The position numbers and the translations under genes are program-made. A stretch of 55,883 nt of DNA from Kocuria rhizophila (lineage in GTDB: Bacteria > Actinomycetota > Actinomycetes > Actinomycetales > Micrococcaceae), in assembly GCF_003667225.1 (NCBI RefSeq), contig NZ_RCOM01000008.1, positions 1 to 55,883 of the forward strand, given 5' to 3'. The first letter of the stretch is position 1; every line of letters begins with the position of its first letter. This document shows, in pieces, positions 8,571-20,151 of the stretch. Under the pieces are notes generated by a model. That model ran no database searches, was not told the DNA's origin, and saw nothing but the letters and a program-made list of their open reading frames with translations.

Positions 8571-9257
8571 ATGAAGGCGAGAATTCTGGTGGTGGACGAC
8601 GACGCCGCGCTGTCCGAGATGATCGGCATCATCCTGGCGTCGGAGGACTTCGAGCCGGTGTACTGCTACGACGGTTCGAGCGCCCGTGAGGTCTTCCGCT
8701 CGTCGGAGCCGGACCTGATCCTCCTCGACCTGATGCTCCCCGGAATGGACGGCATCCAGGTGTGCCAGCAGATCCGCGCGGAGTCGGACGTGCCCATCGT
8801 GATGCTCACCGCCAAGTCCGACACCGCGGACGTGGTGCGCGGGCTCGAGGCCGGCGCGGACGACTACGTCCCCAAACCCTTCAAGCCCGCCGAGCTCGTG
8901 GCGCGGGTCAAGGCGCGGCTGCGTCCCATGGACCGCGGGGCCACCCAGGAGATCACGCTCGGCGACATCGTCATCGACGTCACCGGCCACACCGTGACCC
9001 GGGGCGGGGAGGAGATCTCCCTGACGCCGCTGGAGTTCGACCTGCTCGCCACCCTCGCGCGCTCGCCGCACCAGGTCTTCAGCCGCGACGAGCTGCTGCG
9101 GGACGTGTGGGGTTACCCCCACGCGGCGGACAACCGGCTGGTCAACGTGCACGTGCAGCGGCTGCGCTCCAAGGTGGAGCGCGACCCCGAGAACCCCGAG
9201 GTGGTGCTCACGGTGCGCGGCATCGGGTACAAGGCCGGCGGGCACCCGCATAAATGA
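8571..9257 (+). CDS. mtrA: Response regulator MtrA
   Basis: A 228-residue OmpR/PhoB-type regulator. The receiver domain (1-120) has the acidic pocket Asp9-Asp11, the phosphoacceptor Asp53 in LLDLMLPGMDG, Thr80 and Lys102 in PKPF. The C-terminal winged helix shows SLTPLEFDLLATLA and the recognition segment RLVNVHVQRLRSKVE. MtrA controls cell-wall, septation and replication-linked genes in actinobacteria and is essential in several. It overlaps mtrB by 4 bases, so the pair is translationally coupled. Confidence 0.97.
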   Translation: MKARILVVDDDAALSEMIGIILASEDFEPVYCYDGSSAREVFRSSEPDLILLDLMLPGMDGIQVCQQIRAESDVPIVMLTAKSDTADVVRGLEAGADDYVPKPFKPAELVARVKARLRPMDRGATQEITLGDIVIDVTGHTVTRGGEEISLTPLEFDLLATLARSPHQVFSRDELLRDVWGYPHAADNRLVNVHVQRLRSKVERDPENPEVVLTVRGIGYKAGGHPHK

Positions 9258-11149
9258 CGGCGAGCGCAGCACCGCCGGCGTCGACCCCGGCACCGCGCCG
9301 CCGCCCCAAGAGGTTCCGCAGGATCCGCCTGGGGCGCCGCGTGCTGTTCCGCCGCTGGCGGCAGTCGTTGCAGTTCCGCGCCATCGCGATCGCCCTCACG
9401 CTGACCTCCGTGGCGTTCCTCGCCACGGGCAGCTTCCTCTCCCACCAGATTGCGGACCGGCTGTTCACGGACCGGCTGAACCAGGTGCTCGAGGAGGCGC
9501 GCACGGACATCAGCGTGGCCCAGGCGAGCTTCGACGCCTCGGACGCCTCGGACCGCACCGAGGTGCAGGCGCTGATCAACTCGACCATGGGGAGCCTGAG
9601 CCAGGACACGGACGCCGCCGACCACCGGTGGATCCTGATCCCCCTGGACCAGGGCTCGGGGCAGTCCTTCGTGGGGGTCCAGGCGGAGAGCTCCTGGATG
9701 ACCTCGGCCACCGTTCCGCAGCAGCTGCAGCAGCGCGTGGCCAACGCGGACGGCACCTACTGGCAGCCGGCCTCGGCCCGGATGACGGAGAACGGTGCCG
9801 AGCAGCCCGTCATCGTGGTGGGGGACGTGGTGCAGCTGAACCAGAACTCGCGCTACGGGCTGTACTTCGTGTACGACTTCTCGGATCCGCAGGCCACGCT
9901 GGACTCGATCCACGCGGTGCTGCTGCTGTCCATGGTGGCGCTGCTGCTGCTCGTGGGCACCATCGTCTGGTACGTCACCCGTGAGGTGGTCCGCCCCGTG
10001 TCCAACACGGCACGCGTGTCCCAGCGGCTGTCGGAGGGCGACCTCGACGTGCGCATGCAGGTGCGGGGGACCAACGAGGTGGCGCAGCTGAGCCGCTCCT
10101 TCAACCGCATGGCGGACTCCATCCAGACCCAGATCACGCAGCTGGAGCAGCTGTCCTCGATGCAGCAGACCTTCGTCTCGGACGTCTCCCACGAGCTGCG
10201 CACGCCCCTGACCACCGTGAAGATGGCCGCGGAGGTGCTCTACAACGCCCGCGAGGACTTCGATCCCGTCAACCGCCGCTCCGCCGAGCTGCTGCACAAC
10301 CAGGTGGACCGGTTCGACTCCATGCTCTCGGACCTGCTCGAGATCTCCCGCTTCGACGCCGGCGCCGCCCGCCTGGACATGGCCTCCACCGACATCTTCT
10401 CCGTCATCTACGACGTGGTGGAGGCCGCGGCCCCCATCGTGCTGCGGTCCGGCTCCGAGCTCACCGTGCGTTCCACCCTCACCCGGTGCGTGGTGCAGAT
10501 GGACCAGCGCCGCATCGACCGGATCCTGCGCAACCTGGTGACCAACGCCCTGGAGCACGGAGAGAGCCGACCCGTGGACATCTACGTGGCCGCCAACGAG
10601 AACTGCGTGGCCGTCGCGGTGCGGGACCACGGCATCGGGATGACCGAGGAGCAGACCGCGAAGGTGTTCAACAGGTTCTGGCGCGGGGACCCCGCGCGGG
10701 CGCGCACCGTGGGCGGCACCGGTCTGGGGCTCGCGATCGCCACGGAGGACACCCGGCTGCACGGCGGCCGGCTGGAGGTGTGGGCCGAGCCCGACAACGG
10801 GGCGTGCTTCCGACTCACGCTGCCGCTGCTGCACACCCAGTCCCTGGACCCCGAGCTGGTCAACCCGCTGGACATGCCGCCCGCCGAGAGCTTCACCGAG
10901 TCCACCGCCCGGGTCACCGACACGGGATCGCTGCAGCTGACGGCTCCGCCCGTGCAGCCCGCCATGGAACCGGACACGGGACAGATGCTGATTGCGTTCC
11001 CGCCGGCACCGGGGGGCGGCTCCGGGGGCGAGCGGGCGACGCCGTCCGACGCCGGGAGCACGCAGGACGAGAACGGTGGCCGGACCGAGGACGTCCGGGG
11101 GAGCGGATCCACGGCGGCTGGCCGCAGCGAGGGGACGGAGAAACCATGA
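9254..11149 (+). CDS. mtrB: Sensor histidine kinase MtrB
   Basis: A 631-residue membrane kinase. TM1 is near residues 38-58, an extracellular sensor loop runs to about 215, and TM2 (about 217-240) is followed by a HAMP domain. HisKA has the phosphorylated His313 in SDVSHELRTPL. The HATPase domain shows RILRNLVTNALEHG, DHGIGM and GGTGLGLAIA. A disordered C-terminal tail of roughly 110 residues (Pro/Thr/Gly-rich) follows. It phosphorylates MtrA. The last 4 bases overlap the lpqB start. Confidence 0.97.
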   Translation: MTASAAPPASTPAPRRRPKRFRRIRLGRRVLFRRWRQSLQFRAIAIALTLTSVAFLATGSFLSHQIADRLFTDRLNQVLEEARTDISVAQASFDASDASDRTEVQALINSTMGSLSQDTDAADHRWILIPLDQGSGQSFVGVQAESSWMTSATVPQQLQQRVANADGTYWQPASARMTENGAEQPVIVVGDVVQLNQNSRYGLYFVYDFSDPQATLDSIHAVLLLSMVALLLLVGTIVWYVTREVVRPVSNTARVSQRLSEGDLDVRMQVRGTNEVAQLSRSFNRMADSIQTQITQLEQLSSMQQTFVSDVSHELRTPLTTVKMAAEVLYNAREDFDPVNRRSAELLHNQVDRFDSMLSDLLEISRFDAGAARLDMASTDIFSVIYDVVEAAAPIVLRSGSELTVRSTLTRCVVQMDQRRIDRILRNLVTNALEHGESRPVDIYVAANENCVAVAVRDHGIGMTEEQTAKVFNRFWRGDPARARTVGGTGLGLAIATEDTRLHGGRLEVWAEPDNGACFRLTLPLLHTQSLDPELVNPLDMPPAESFTESTARVTDTGSLQLTAPPVQPAMEPDTGQMLIAFPPAPGGGSGGERATPSDAGSTQDENGGRTEDVRGSGSTAAGRSEGTEKP

Positions 11150-12888
11150 ACCACGGGTGGACCACACCCCGGCGCCCGGACACCGTGGGCGGCACCACGC
11201 GCCGTCGACGATGCGCCGCAGCCGCCCTCGCGGTGGGGCTGTCGCTGACGCTGTCCGCGTGCGGGGCCATGCCCCGTTCCGGGCCCGTGCACAAGGTGGT
11301 GGAACCCACCGAGCAGTCCCAGCAAAGCGCCATGGCGTACAACCCGCAGGCCCCGCGGCCCGGTGCGTCCGCCCAGGAGGTCGTGGAGGGCTTCCTGGCG
11401 GCGGGCGTGGGGGCGCAGGACGACTACTCGGTGGCCCGCCAGTACCTCACGCCGCAGCTGGCGACCACGTGGAAGCCGGACGCCCGGGTGCTGATCCACT
11501 CGGGTGAGCCCACCACGGTGCCGCGGCTGAACGAGGGCGAGTTCCGCACCACGATCGAAGTGGGTGCCGTCCTGGACGCCGAGGGGGTGCGCACGGCTCA
11601 GCCCCGGGGGAGCACGCGCGTGCTGGACTTCGCGCTGACCTCGGTGGACGGTCAGTGGCGCATCTCCCAGGCCCCGGACGGCGTGATCATCCCGGACACG
11701 GACTTCGCGCAGATCTTCTCGCCCGTGGACCTGTACTTCTACTCGGCCAACGACAGCACCACCGTGGTCCCTGACCCGCGATGGTTCGCCAAGCGGCCCA
11801 CGGCGTCCACGGCCGCGGTGCGCGCGCTGCTGAGCGGGCCCGCGTCCTACCTCGAGGGCTCTGTGTCCAGCGCGCTCCCGCAGAGCGCCACCCTGTCCAA
11901 GTCCTCGGTTCCCGTGTCCGGTGGGACCGCGGCGGTGGACCTCAGCATGTCCGGTTTCGATCCCGCGGACGTGGAGCAGGCCCGCCGGATGGACCAGCAG
12001 CTGCGCGCCACCCTGCAGTCCGTGCCGTCCGTGGAGGACGTGGACCTCACGGTCAACGACGCGCCCGTGGACACCTCCGGGCGTGCGGGGGCAGACTCCA
12101 CGCGGTCCGTGACCGTGCCCAACCGCCAGGTCGGCGTCTCGGACAACCAGCTGGCGTTCTACCAGGGAGGACAGACGGAGCTCGTCCCCGGTCTCTCACT
12201 GCCGGACGGGGCCAAGGTCACCAAGCCGGGAATGGACACCGAGGCCTCGACCTTCGCGTTCGTGGACGCTGCGAGCGGCGCGATGTACACGGTGTCCTCC
12301 GGCGAGCAGGCGCAGCGTCGCTGGACGGGCACCGCGCTCACCCGCCCCAGCTTCGACCGGCAGGGCTGGGTCTGGGGATCCGACCGCTCCGGCACGGTCC
12401 ACGCCGCGCCGGCAGCCGCCGAAGGCTCCGGGCGCACCGTCGGAGCAGACTGGTTGAAGGACCAGCACGTCGCGTCACTGCGCATCTCCAGGGAGGGCAA
12501 CCGCGCCCTGGTGGTCACCACGGACGAGTCCGCCCAGCGCTCCACGCTGTGGATCTCGGGCGTGGTGCGTGATGACTCCGGCCGGCCGGTGGAGCTGGAG
12601 AAAGGCAACGCCGTAGCTGCGGACGTGGACGTGAACACGGCGCAGTGGATCGGCTCGGACGAGTTCGTGACCACGGCGCTGAACCAGGACAGCAACGCCC
12701 AGCCCCGCCGGTACTCGGTGTCGGGGACCTACGAGGACCTGCCCTCCCTCACCGGCGTCACGTCCATCACGGGCGGCAACGGACCTGCCGCCGTCTACGG
12801 CGCCTCGGACGGCAAGCTCTACATGCTGACCGGCAGCTCGTGGGCGCTGCAGAGCGAGGACGTCACGGACACCTCCTTCGCGGGGTGA
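11146..12888 (+). CDS. lpqB: Lipoprotein LpqB
   Basis: A 580-residue lipoprotein. A short signal peptide with RRRR then a hydrophobic stretch ends in the lipobox LSAC with Cys39. A GerMN-like domain is near residues 200-310 and the C-terminal half resembles a beta-propeller, as in known LpqB. In mycobacteria LpqB binds the MtrB extracellular domain and modulates its signalling. The ATG at 11146 overlaps the mtrB stop (ATGA). The frame is open far upstream but antisense-like within mtrB. Confidence 0.95.
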   Translation: MNHGWTTPRRPDTVGGTTRRRRCAAAALAVGLSLTLSACGAMPRSGPVHKVVEPTEQSQQSAMAYNPQAPRPGASAQEVVEGFLAAGVGAQDDYSVARQYLTPQLATTWKPDARVLIHSGEPTTVPRLNEGEFRTTIEVGAVLDAEGVRTAQPRGSTRVLDFALTSVDGQWRISQAPDGVIIPDTDFAQIFSPVDLYFYSANDSTTVVPDPRWFAKRPTASTAAVRALLSGPASYLEGSVSSALPQSATLSKSSVPVSGGTAAVDLSMSGFDPADVEQARRMDQQLRATLQSVPSVEDVDLTVNDAPVDTSGRAGADSTRSVTVPNRQVGVSDNQLAFYQGGQTELVPGLSLPDGAKVTKPGMDTEASTFAFVDAASGAMYTVSSGEQAQRRWTGTALTRPSFDRQGWVWGSDRSGTVHAAPAAAEGSGRTVGADWLKDQHVASLRISREGNRALVVTTDESAQRSTLWISGVVRDDSGRPVELEKGNAVAADVDVNTAQWIGSDEFVTTALNQDSNAQPRRYSVSGTYEDLPSLTGVTSITGGNGPAAVYGASDGKLYMLTGSSWALQSEDVTDTSFAG

Positions 12889-12990
12889 CCGCGCCGGGGC
12901 CCGGCGCACCACCGGCACCACCGTGCGCAGAGCACTGCCCAGTGCCGGTCAGGGCTGGTGGTTCCGGAATCCTCGGGCTGGACTGGACGG

Positions 12991-14070
12991 ATGACAGCCG
13001 ACCGCACTGGACCACCGCCGCGCTCTGCCGCGATCCCACTCCCGGCACCCGGGCTTCACCCCGGTTCCCCGAGCCGAGGGCAGTACCGGCCCCCGGGCAC
13101 CGCCCCGGTGCGTGCTCCGCGTCCAGCGCCACCGCCGGACACCCGTGGTCTGCAGGGCACCACTGCCGCGCACGGCCACGGTCTTCCGCCGGTTCCTCTC
13201 CCGCTCCGCCACCCCGCGCCACCACGGCCGGCCGCCGAGGCCGCCCGGCCAGGCTCGTGGGGCGGGGCCGTCACACCGCAGTGGTTCACCGCCGGCACCC
13301 GGGCGCGCTGGGACCGCGCGGCCGCCCGCCTCGTCGACTGGTGTGCACAGGCCGTGGAACTGTTCCTCCCCGTCTCGTGCGCGGTGTGCGGGGAGCCCGG
13401 TCGTACGCTGTGCCGCCCGTGCCGTCTCGTGCTGCGCCGCTGCACCGCCGCCCCCGGGCAGGTCACCGCGCCGGAGGTGCTGCGGGACCAGGGAGTCAGC
13501 GTCTTCGCGGCAGGGGAGTACGAGCACGAGCTCGCGGCGTGCCTGCTGGCGTACAAGAACGGTGGTCGCACCGATCTGGCCCCCGTCCTCGGGGTCGTGC
13601 TCGGGGCTGTCCTCGCCGCCGCGGCGCGGGACGTGAGGGAGCACGGCCGCGGCCCGCTGCTGTGGGTGCCCGTCCCCACGAGCGCCCGCGCGCGTCGTCG
13701 TCGGTGGTTCGACCCCGTGGCCTGCCTGCTCGACGCCGCCGCGCTGCCTCCCGGAACTCGCGTGCACCACGCGCTGCGCCACAGGGGAGGCACGGTTCGC
13801 GGCGCGCGAGGTCCGCAGAAGGGCAGGGGGAGGAGGCAGCGGGCGCGGGCCGTGAGGGGGTCGATGCGCGCCCAGGACGTGCGGGGACGCACCTGCGTGG
13901 TCGTGGACGACGTCCTCACCACGGGAGCCACCATGGCAGAAGCCGTCCGGTGCCTCACCAGGGCCGGCGCTCACGTGCCCGCGGTGGTCACGATCGCCGG
14001 GGTGCGGGCCGGGCGTTCACCCCGGGAGAACTCCCAGACGTCGGACGCCGTTGTCCGTGAATTTCCCTGA
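12991..14070 (+). CDS. ComF-family phosphoribosyltransferase-like protein
   Basis: About 359 residues from the ATG at 12991. A GTG at 12958 in frame is an alternative. The first 110 residues are Pro/Arg/Ala-rich and poorly conserved in character. A zinc-ribbon then appears with CAVCGEPGRTLCRPC, followed by the PRTase domain with YKNGGRTDLAP and the PRPP-binding loop VVVDDVLTTGAT. ComF proteins act in DNA uptake in competent bacteria, but in most actinobacteria the role is unproven. Its place between lpqB and hpf matches Rv3242c. The hpf promoter lies inside its last codons. Confidence 0.88.
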   Translation: MTADRTGPPPRSAAIPLPAPGLHPGSPSRGQYRPPGTAPVRAPRPAPPPDTRGLQGTTAAHGHGLPPVPLPLRHPAPPRPAAEAARPGSWGGAVTPQWFTAGTRARWDRAAARLVDWCAQAVELFLPVSCAVCGEPGRTLCRPCRLVLRRCTAAPGQVTAPEVLRDQGVSVFAAGEYEHELAACLLAYKNGGRTDLAPVLGVVLGAVLAAAARDVREHGRGPLLWVPVPTSARARRRRWFDPVACLLDAAALPPGTRVHHALRHRGGTVRGARGPQKGRGRRQRARAVRGSMRAQDVRGRTCVVVDDVLTTGATMAEAVRCLTRAGAHVPAVVTIAGVRAGRSPRENSQTSDAVVREFP

Positions 14071-14080
14071 GGTTTCATCT
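14051..14080 (+). promoter_or_regulatory. Possible promoter for hpf
   Basis: TTGTCC at 14051-14056 and TCATCT at 14075-14080 are 18 bp apart. The latter overlaps CTAGCGTT (14079-14086), an 8-mer that recurs ahead of the Tad operon at 40660. Weak match only; a start here would give a leader of about 75 bases. Confidence 0.3.
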
Positions 14081-14164
14081 AGCGTTGGACCACGGGAAGC
14101 AATGAAGGTGTCCCGTGTGGGAGAGCAGCACGTCCCGCGCCATCCTCAAGATGTGGAGGGTCTC

Positions 14165-14866
14165 ATGGAACTGAACATCCAGGGCCGCAACGTCACTTTG
14201 CCGGACCGATTCAAGGAGTACGCCGAGGAGAAGAGCGAGCGTTTTCAGCAGCTCGGCGACAAGGTCCAATCCATCGAGGTCAAAGTCACCAAGGACAACG
14301 GCGCCTCCGGCCACCAGGGCATGCGCGTGGAGATCACCGTGGTCGGCCGCGGACCGGTGCTGCGGGCGGAGGCCCGCAGCGACGACAAGTTCGCCGCGTT
14401 CGACGAGGCGTACGGCAAGCTCGTGGAGCAGCTGCGGCGCGCCCGGGACCGCCGGAAGATCCACCGCGCCGGGCACCAGAAGCCGGTCGCGGTGCACGAG
14501 GCCACGGGCTCGCTGCCCGTGGTGCCCTCCGGCTCCTTCGTGGGCTTCGCGAGCGAGCAGGAGCTCTCCGCGGCCGAGGACGAGGCCTTCAGCCCCGACT
14601 ACCCGCTGAGCGACACCCCCACACCCGTGGAGATCCGCCGCAAGCGCTTCCCCGCCCACCAGATCACGGTGGACGAGGCCGTGGACCAGATGGAGCTGGT
14701 GGGCCACGACTTCTTCCTGTTCGTGGACAGGGAGACCCAGGAGCCATCCGCCGTCTACCGCCGCAAGGGCTGGGAGTACGGTGTGATCAGCCTGAGCCAG
14801 GACGGGCGGTCCGAGCAGGAGAAGGTCCGGGCCTACCAGTCCGAGACCTCCGCCGCGGATTCCTGA
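14165..14866 (+). CDS. hpf: Ribosome hibernation-promoting factor, long form
   Basis: A 233-residue long HPF. The N-terminal S30AE domain (about 1-105) begins MELNIQGRNVTLPDRFKEYA and would bind the 30S decoding centre. The C-terminal dimerisation domain (about 165-230) contains RRKRFPAHQITVDEAVDQME and YRRKGWEYGVISL, and joins two ribosomes into inactive 100S dimers during stasis or hypoxia. The ATG at 14165 follows GGAGGG at 14155-14160. An earlier ATG in frame would add 38 unconserved residues. Confidence 0.95.
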   Translation: MELNIQGRNVTLPDRFKEYAEEKSERFQQLGDKVQSIEVKVTKDNGASGHQGMRVEITVVGRGPVLRAEARSDDKFAAFDEAYGKLVEQLRRARDRRKIHRAGHQKPVAVHEATGSLPVVPSGSFVGFASEQELSAAEDEAFSPDYPLSDTPTPVEIRRKRFPAHQITVDEAVDQMELVGHDFFLFVDRETQEPSAVYRRKGWEYGVISLSQDGRSEQEKVRAYQSETSAADS

Positions 14867-14904
14867 GCCACCCCTGACGCGCGCCCACGCGCGCACCATG
14901 TCAC

Positions 14905-14939
14905 GAGCGGGCCCCGCGACCACGTCGCGGGGCCCGCTC
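14905..14939 (+). terminator. Terminator hairpin between hpf and secA
   Basis: A perfect 15-bp stem (14905-14919 with 14925-14939) and a 5-base loop lie 38 bases after the hpf stop and before the secA -10 box. No T tract follows. It separates the two units. Confidence 0.75.
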
Positions 14940-14943
14940 CACT

Positions 14944-14969
14944 GTGAGGGACCGCTCGGAGTCCCTCAC
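14944..14969. promoter_or_regulatory. Inverted repeat abutting the secA -10 box (possible operator)
   Basis: GTGAGGGA at 14944-14951 and TCCCTCAC at 14962-14969 form an 8-bp perfect inverted repeat with a 10-bp spacer. It ends one base before TACACT, so a bound protein would cover the -35 to -10 region. Confidence 0.4.
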
Positions 14970-14970
14970 G

Positions 14971-14976
14971 TACACT
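14971..14976 (+). promoter_or_regulatory. -10 element for secA
   Basis: TACACT, 64 bases before the secA GTG. No good -35 is present; the expected place is occupied by the inverted repeat. Confidence 0.4.
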
Positions 14977-15039
14977 GTTCGGCGGTGCACCCTCTGTTCT
15001 GCCCGGTGCCCACCAAAGATCTCTGAGGAGCGAACACAC

Positions 15040-17844
<2,805 letters not shown>

Positions 17845-17854
17845 GACCGGTACC

Positions 17855-17899
17855 GCAGTGGCGGGTCACCCCACCTCGAGGTGGGTGACCCGCCACTGC
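17855..17899. terminator. Bidirectional terminator between secA and the Rv3235-like gene
   Basis: An almost perfect 22-bp inverted repeat with one bulged C and practically no loop spans 17855-17899. The right arm also encodes the last residues (VTHLEVG) of the minus-strand gene. It should stop transcription from both convergent genes. Confidence 0.7.
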
Positions 17900-18315
17900 C
17901 GTGCCGAGCGCTCGATGCGCAGCGCCACGGCGCGAGCACGGGTGGACTCCTCCACCACGAGCGACGCCTCGTAGCAGCCGGGGGCCGGGCTGCAGACGCG
18001 GACCCGGCGGACGCGGGCGGCACGGTGCACCTCGAACAGGCCCCGCCGCTCGGGGCACTGCTCCTGCACGAGCTTCAGCATCGCGGCACGCTGGGTGAAC
18101 CGCTCGACCACGTCGGGCTCGGTCCACCGGGACAACTGGGAAGCGGGCCGGGTTCCGGCCAGGATCTCCACTGCGGCCTGACCGATGCTGCGGGCGATCG
18201 CGCCCACGCGCTCGCTCTCGCTGCGTCCGGTGAGGGCGGCGGCCGAACGGTCCTGCCGCCACGCGTAGCCGCCCGGTGAGGTGCGGGGTGTCGGTGCGGG
18301 AACGGCGATGCTCAT
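17866..18315 (-). CDS. Rv3235-family protein
   Basis: A 149-residue protein with a short Pro-rich N-terminus and a compact basic C-terminal domain. Landmarks are FEVHRAARVRRVRVCSPAPG, then EASLVVEESTRARAVALRIE and RQWRVTHLEVG. This matches the small actinobacterial family named for Rv3235, found downstream of secA in mycobacteria too. Function unknown. The ATG at 18315 follows AAGGAG. The longer upstream frame is shadow of the LysM gene. Confidence 0.8.
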   Translation of the reverse strand: MSIAVPAPTPRTSPGGYAWRQDRSAAALTGRSESERVGAIARSIGQAAVEILAGTRPASQLSRWTEPDVVERFTQRAAMLKLVQEQCPERRGLFEVHRAARVRRVRVCSPAPGCYEASLVVEESTRARAVALRIERSARQWRVTHLEVG

Positions 18316-18461
18316 GGTGGGCTCCTTGGTGGATGGGGCAGTGCATTCGGTCGGGGGGTCGGAGTGCGCCGGCGGCCGGTCAGGAGTCTCGCGGGCGTCG
18401 GGGACGGAGCGGCGCGGCGCGCGGCGGCGCTGCCCGGACCGCGGGGCCGCGGGGTGGGCGG

Positions 18462-19310
18462 TCATCCGGGGACTCCCGCGCTTCCCAGCAGCTGCGGTGG
18501 CACCCGCAGCTGCTGGCCGGGTCGGATCAGGTCCCCGTTCGCTTCCAGGACGTTGAGCTCCGCCCAGGAGCCCAGGTGCCGGCACACGTCCTCGTCCGTG
18601 GCCCGCGCACCCAGCAGCTGCTCCGTGAGGTCCCACAGGGTGTCGCCTCGGACCACGGTGAGGGAGCCGTCGACCACCCGCTCCGGTGCGGGTGCGTGCG
18701 TCGGCAGGGGAGCGTGCGTCGTCGTGCGCGGGGCGTGCGGCGAGTGCGGAAACCCGGGTGAGCCGGGAGCCTCCGGGCGGGCACCGGGGCTGCCCGGCGC
18801 CGCGGTGGCCGACTCGGGCTGCGGGGCCGGGGGAACGGACGGATGCACCGCGGCGTCGCCCGGTGCTGGAACGATGTCGTCGGTCGGCGCGAGCTGCTCC
18901 GTGCCCGTGGTCGGTGGTCCCCAGAACGGATCCACGGGGGCGTCGGCGGCGTGGGCGGGGACCACCGTGACCAGCTGGGCTCCCACGAGGGCGGCGGTGG
19001 TGCGGGCGATGAGCGCGGGAGTGAGGCGCCGCGCCCAGCGCTCCGCGCCCCGCCACCGGAGCACGTGCGCCACCAGGGCCACCCCGGCCATGGCCAGACC
19101 ACCGAGCCACCAGGCCGCCACCGCGAGGCAGGCCGCTGCTGCGGTGACGGCCAGGGAGAGTTCTTGCGCGTCGAGGGCCCCGGCGGCGCTCAGCTGCGCG
19201 CTCCAGCGCAGCCCCAGCACACCCGTGACGGTGGCCAGAACGGGGACGCCGGACCACAGAACAGCTGACCGGCGGGAGGTCGGGGAGGGGCTGGGAGAGG
19301 GTGATCCCAT
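18462..19310 (-). CDS. Membrane protein with C-terminal LysM domain
   Basis: A 282-residue protein from the ATG at 19310, preceded by GGAGCCAAAA. An ATG at 19349 would add 13 residues. Hydrophobic segments are near residues 16-35, 52-85 and 97-117, the last ending AHA like a cleavable signal. A Pro-rich linker of about 100 residues leads to a LysM domain (about 225-278) with VVRGDTLWDL and DLIRPGQQLRVP. LysM domains bind the glycan backbone of peptidoglycan, so this protein probably contacts the wall outside the membrane. It may be co-transcribed with the Rv3235-like gene, 146 bp downstream. Confidence 0.85.
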   Translation of the reverse strand: MGSPSPSPSPTSRRSAVLWSGVPVLATVTGVLGLRWSAQLSAAGALDAQELSLAVTAAAACLAVAAWWLGGLAMAGVALVAHVLRWRGAERWARRLTPALIARTTAALVGAQLVTVVPAHAADAPVDPFWGPPTTGTEQLAPTDDIVPAPGDAAVHPSVPPAPQPESATAAPGSPGARPEAPGSPGFPHSPHAPRTTTHAPLPTHAPAPERVVDGSLTVVRGDTLWDLTEQLLGARATDEDVCRHLGSWAELNVLEANGDLIRPGQQLRVPPQLLGSAGVPG

Positions 19311-19336
19311 TTTTGGCTCCGAAAAGTGTTGTTTGA

Positions 19337-19348
19337 TGTCATTTGACA
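19337..19348. promoter_or_regulatory. AT-rich palindrome upstream of the LysM gene
   Basis: TGTCATTTGACA is a perfect inverted repeat (TGTCA-TT-TGACA) in a short AT-rich stretch (about 19311-19360) that stands out from the GC-rich background. It lies 27 bases before the LysM ATG and may be an operator or part of the promoter. Confidence 0.35.
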
Positions 19349-19579
19349 TGTCTAGATCATCCGGTGCCCGTGGCTGCGAGTCAATGACCCATGAATACGG
19401 ATGCAACCCGGCCGGAGTGCGGCTGTGGTGCGACGTCAGGCCCCCGTAGTGTGTGGCGCGGTGACGGCGGAGCCTCGGGACCGGGGCGGCCGTGCACGTC
19501 GGGGACGCGCCGTCGGTGTGGCGCCGGTTCGCGAGAGCTCAAGGGCACGGCCCACGGCGGCCACGGGAAGGAGATCGGC

Positions 19580-20146
19580 ATGCGGTGGGACGAGCTGTTC
19601 CACGATATAGAGTCGCAGCTGGAACGGGCCCGGATGAGTCAGGTGGAGCAGGAGGCCGTGGAGACGGCGCGCGCCGAGCTGGCCAGGCTCAGTCTGCTGG
19701 AGCGCCTGGCCGCGCACCGCGAGTCCACGGTGCGGCTGCGCCCGGCCCACGGGGAGACGCTCGAGGGCGAGCTCGTGGACGTCGGCGCGGGCTGGGCCGT
19801 GGTGCGCGAACGCCACCAGCAGCACCTGGTGCCGCTGCACTCGGTGGTGTGGTGGGAAGGGCTGCCGCGACGGTTCGAGGTGCTCCCGGAGCGGTCCACC
19901 GTCCGCCGGCTCGGCATGGGTCACGTGCTGCGGGCCCTGAGCACCGCTCGCGTGCACGTGCGGGTGGCCCTGCGGGAGCGGGGCGGGCAGGGCGACCTAG
20001 AGGGCACGGTGGACGCGGTGGGTCAGGACTTCTTCGACCTGGCCGTCCACCCCGAGGACCAGTTCCGCCGGCGGGCGGCGGTCACGGGTGTGCGGACCGT
20101 CCCGTTCCAGGCCGTGGCGCTGGTCTCGTCAGTGGACCCGGGCTGA
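19580..20146 (+). CDS. Conserved hypothetical protein (188 aa)
   Basis: I do not recognise this family beyond its recurrence beside LysM and BldC-like genes in related bacteria, which I recall only loosely. The protein has an N-terminal helix (ELFHDIESQLERARMSQVEQ), then beta-rich segments: GETLEGELVDVGAGWAVVRE, HLVPLHSVVWWEGLP and LEGTVDAVGQDFFDLAVHP. These read like two small SH3-like barrels. There is no signal peptide or membrane segment. The ATG at 19580 follows AAGGAG. It is convergent with the BldC-like gene, with 5 bases between stops. Confidence 0.75.
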   Translation: MRWDELFHDIESQLERARMSQVEQEAVETARAELARLSLLERLAAHRESTVRLRPAHGETLEGELVDVGAGWAVVRERHQQHLVPLHSVVWWEGLPRRFEVLPERSTVRRLGMGHVLRALSTARVHVRVALRERGGQGDLEGTVDAVGQDFFDLAVHPEDQFRRRAAVTGVRTVPFQAVALVSSVDPG

Positions 20147-20151
20147 GGTCT

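Noticed and set aside
19343-19348. Plus-strand TTGACA as a -35 box
   Set aside because: No -10 hexamer occurs 16-19 bp downstream and the sequence is better explained as half of the TGTCATTTGACA palindrome.
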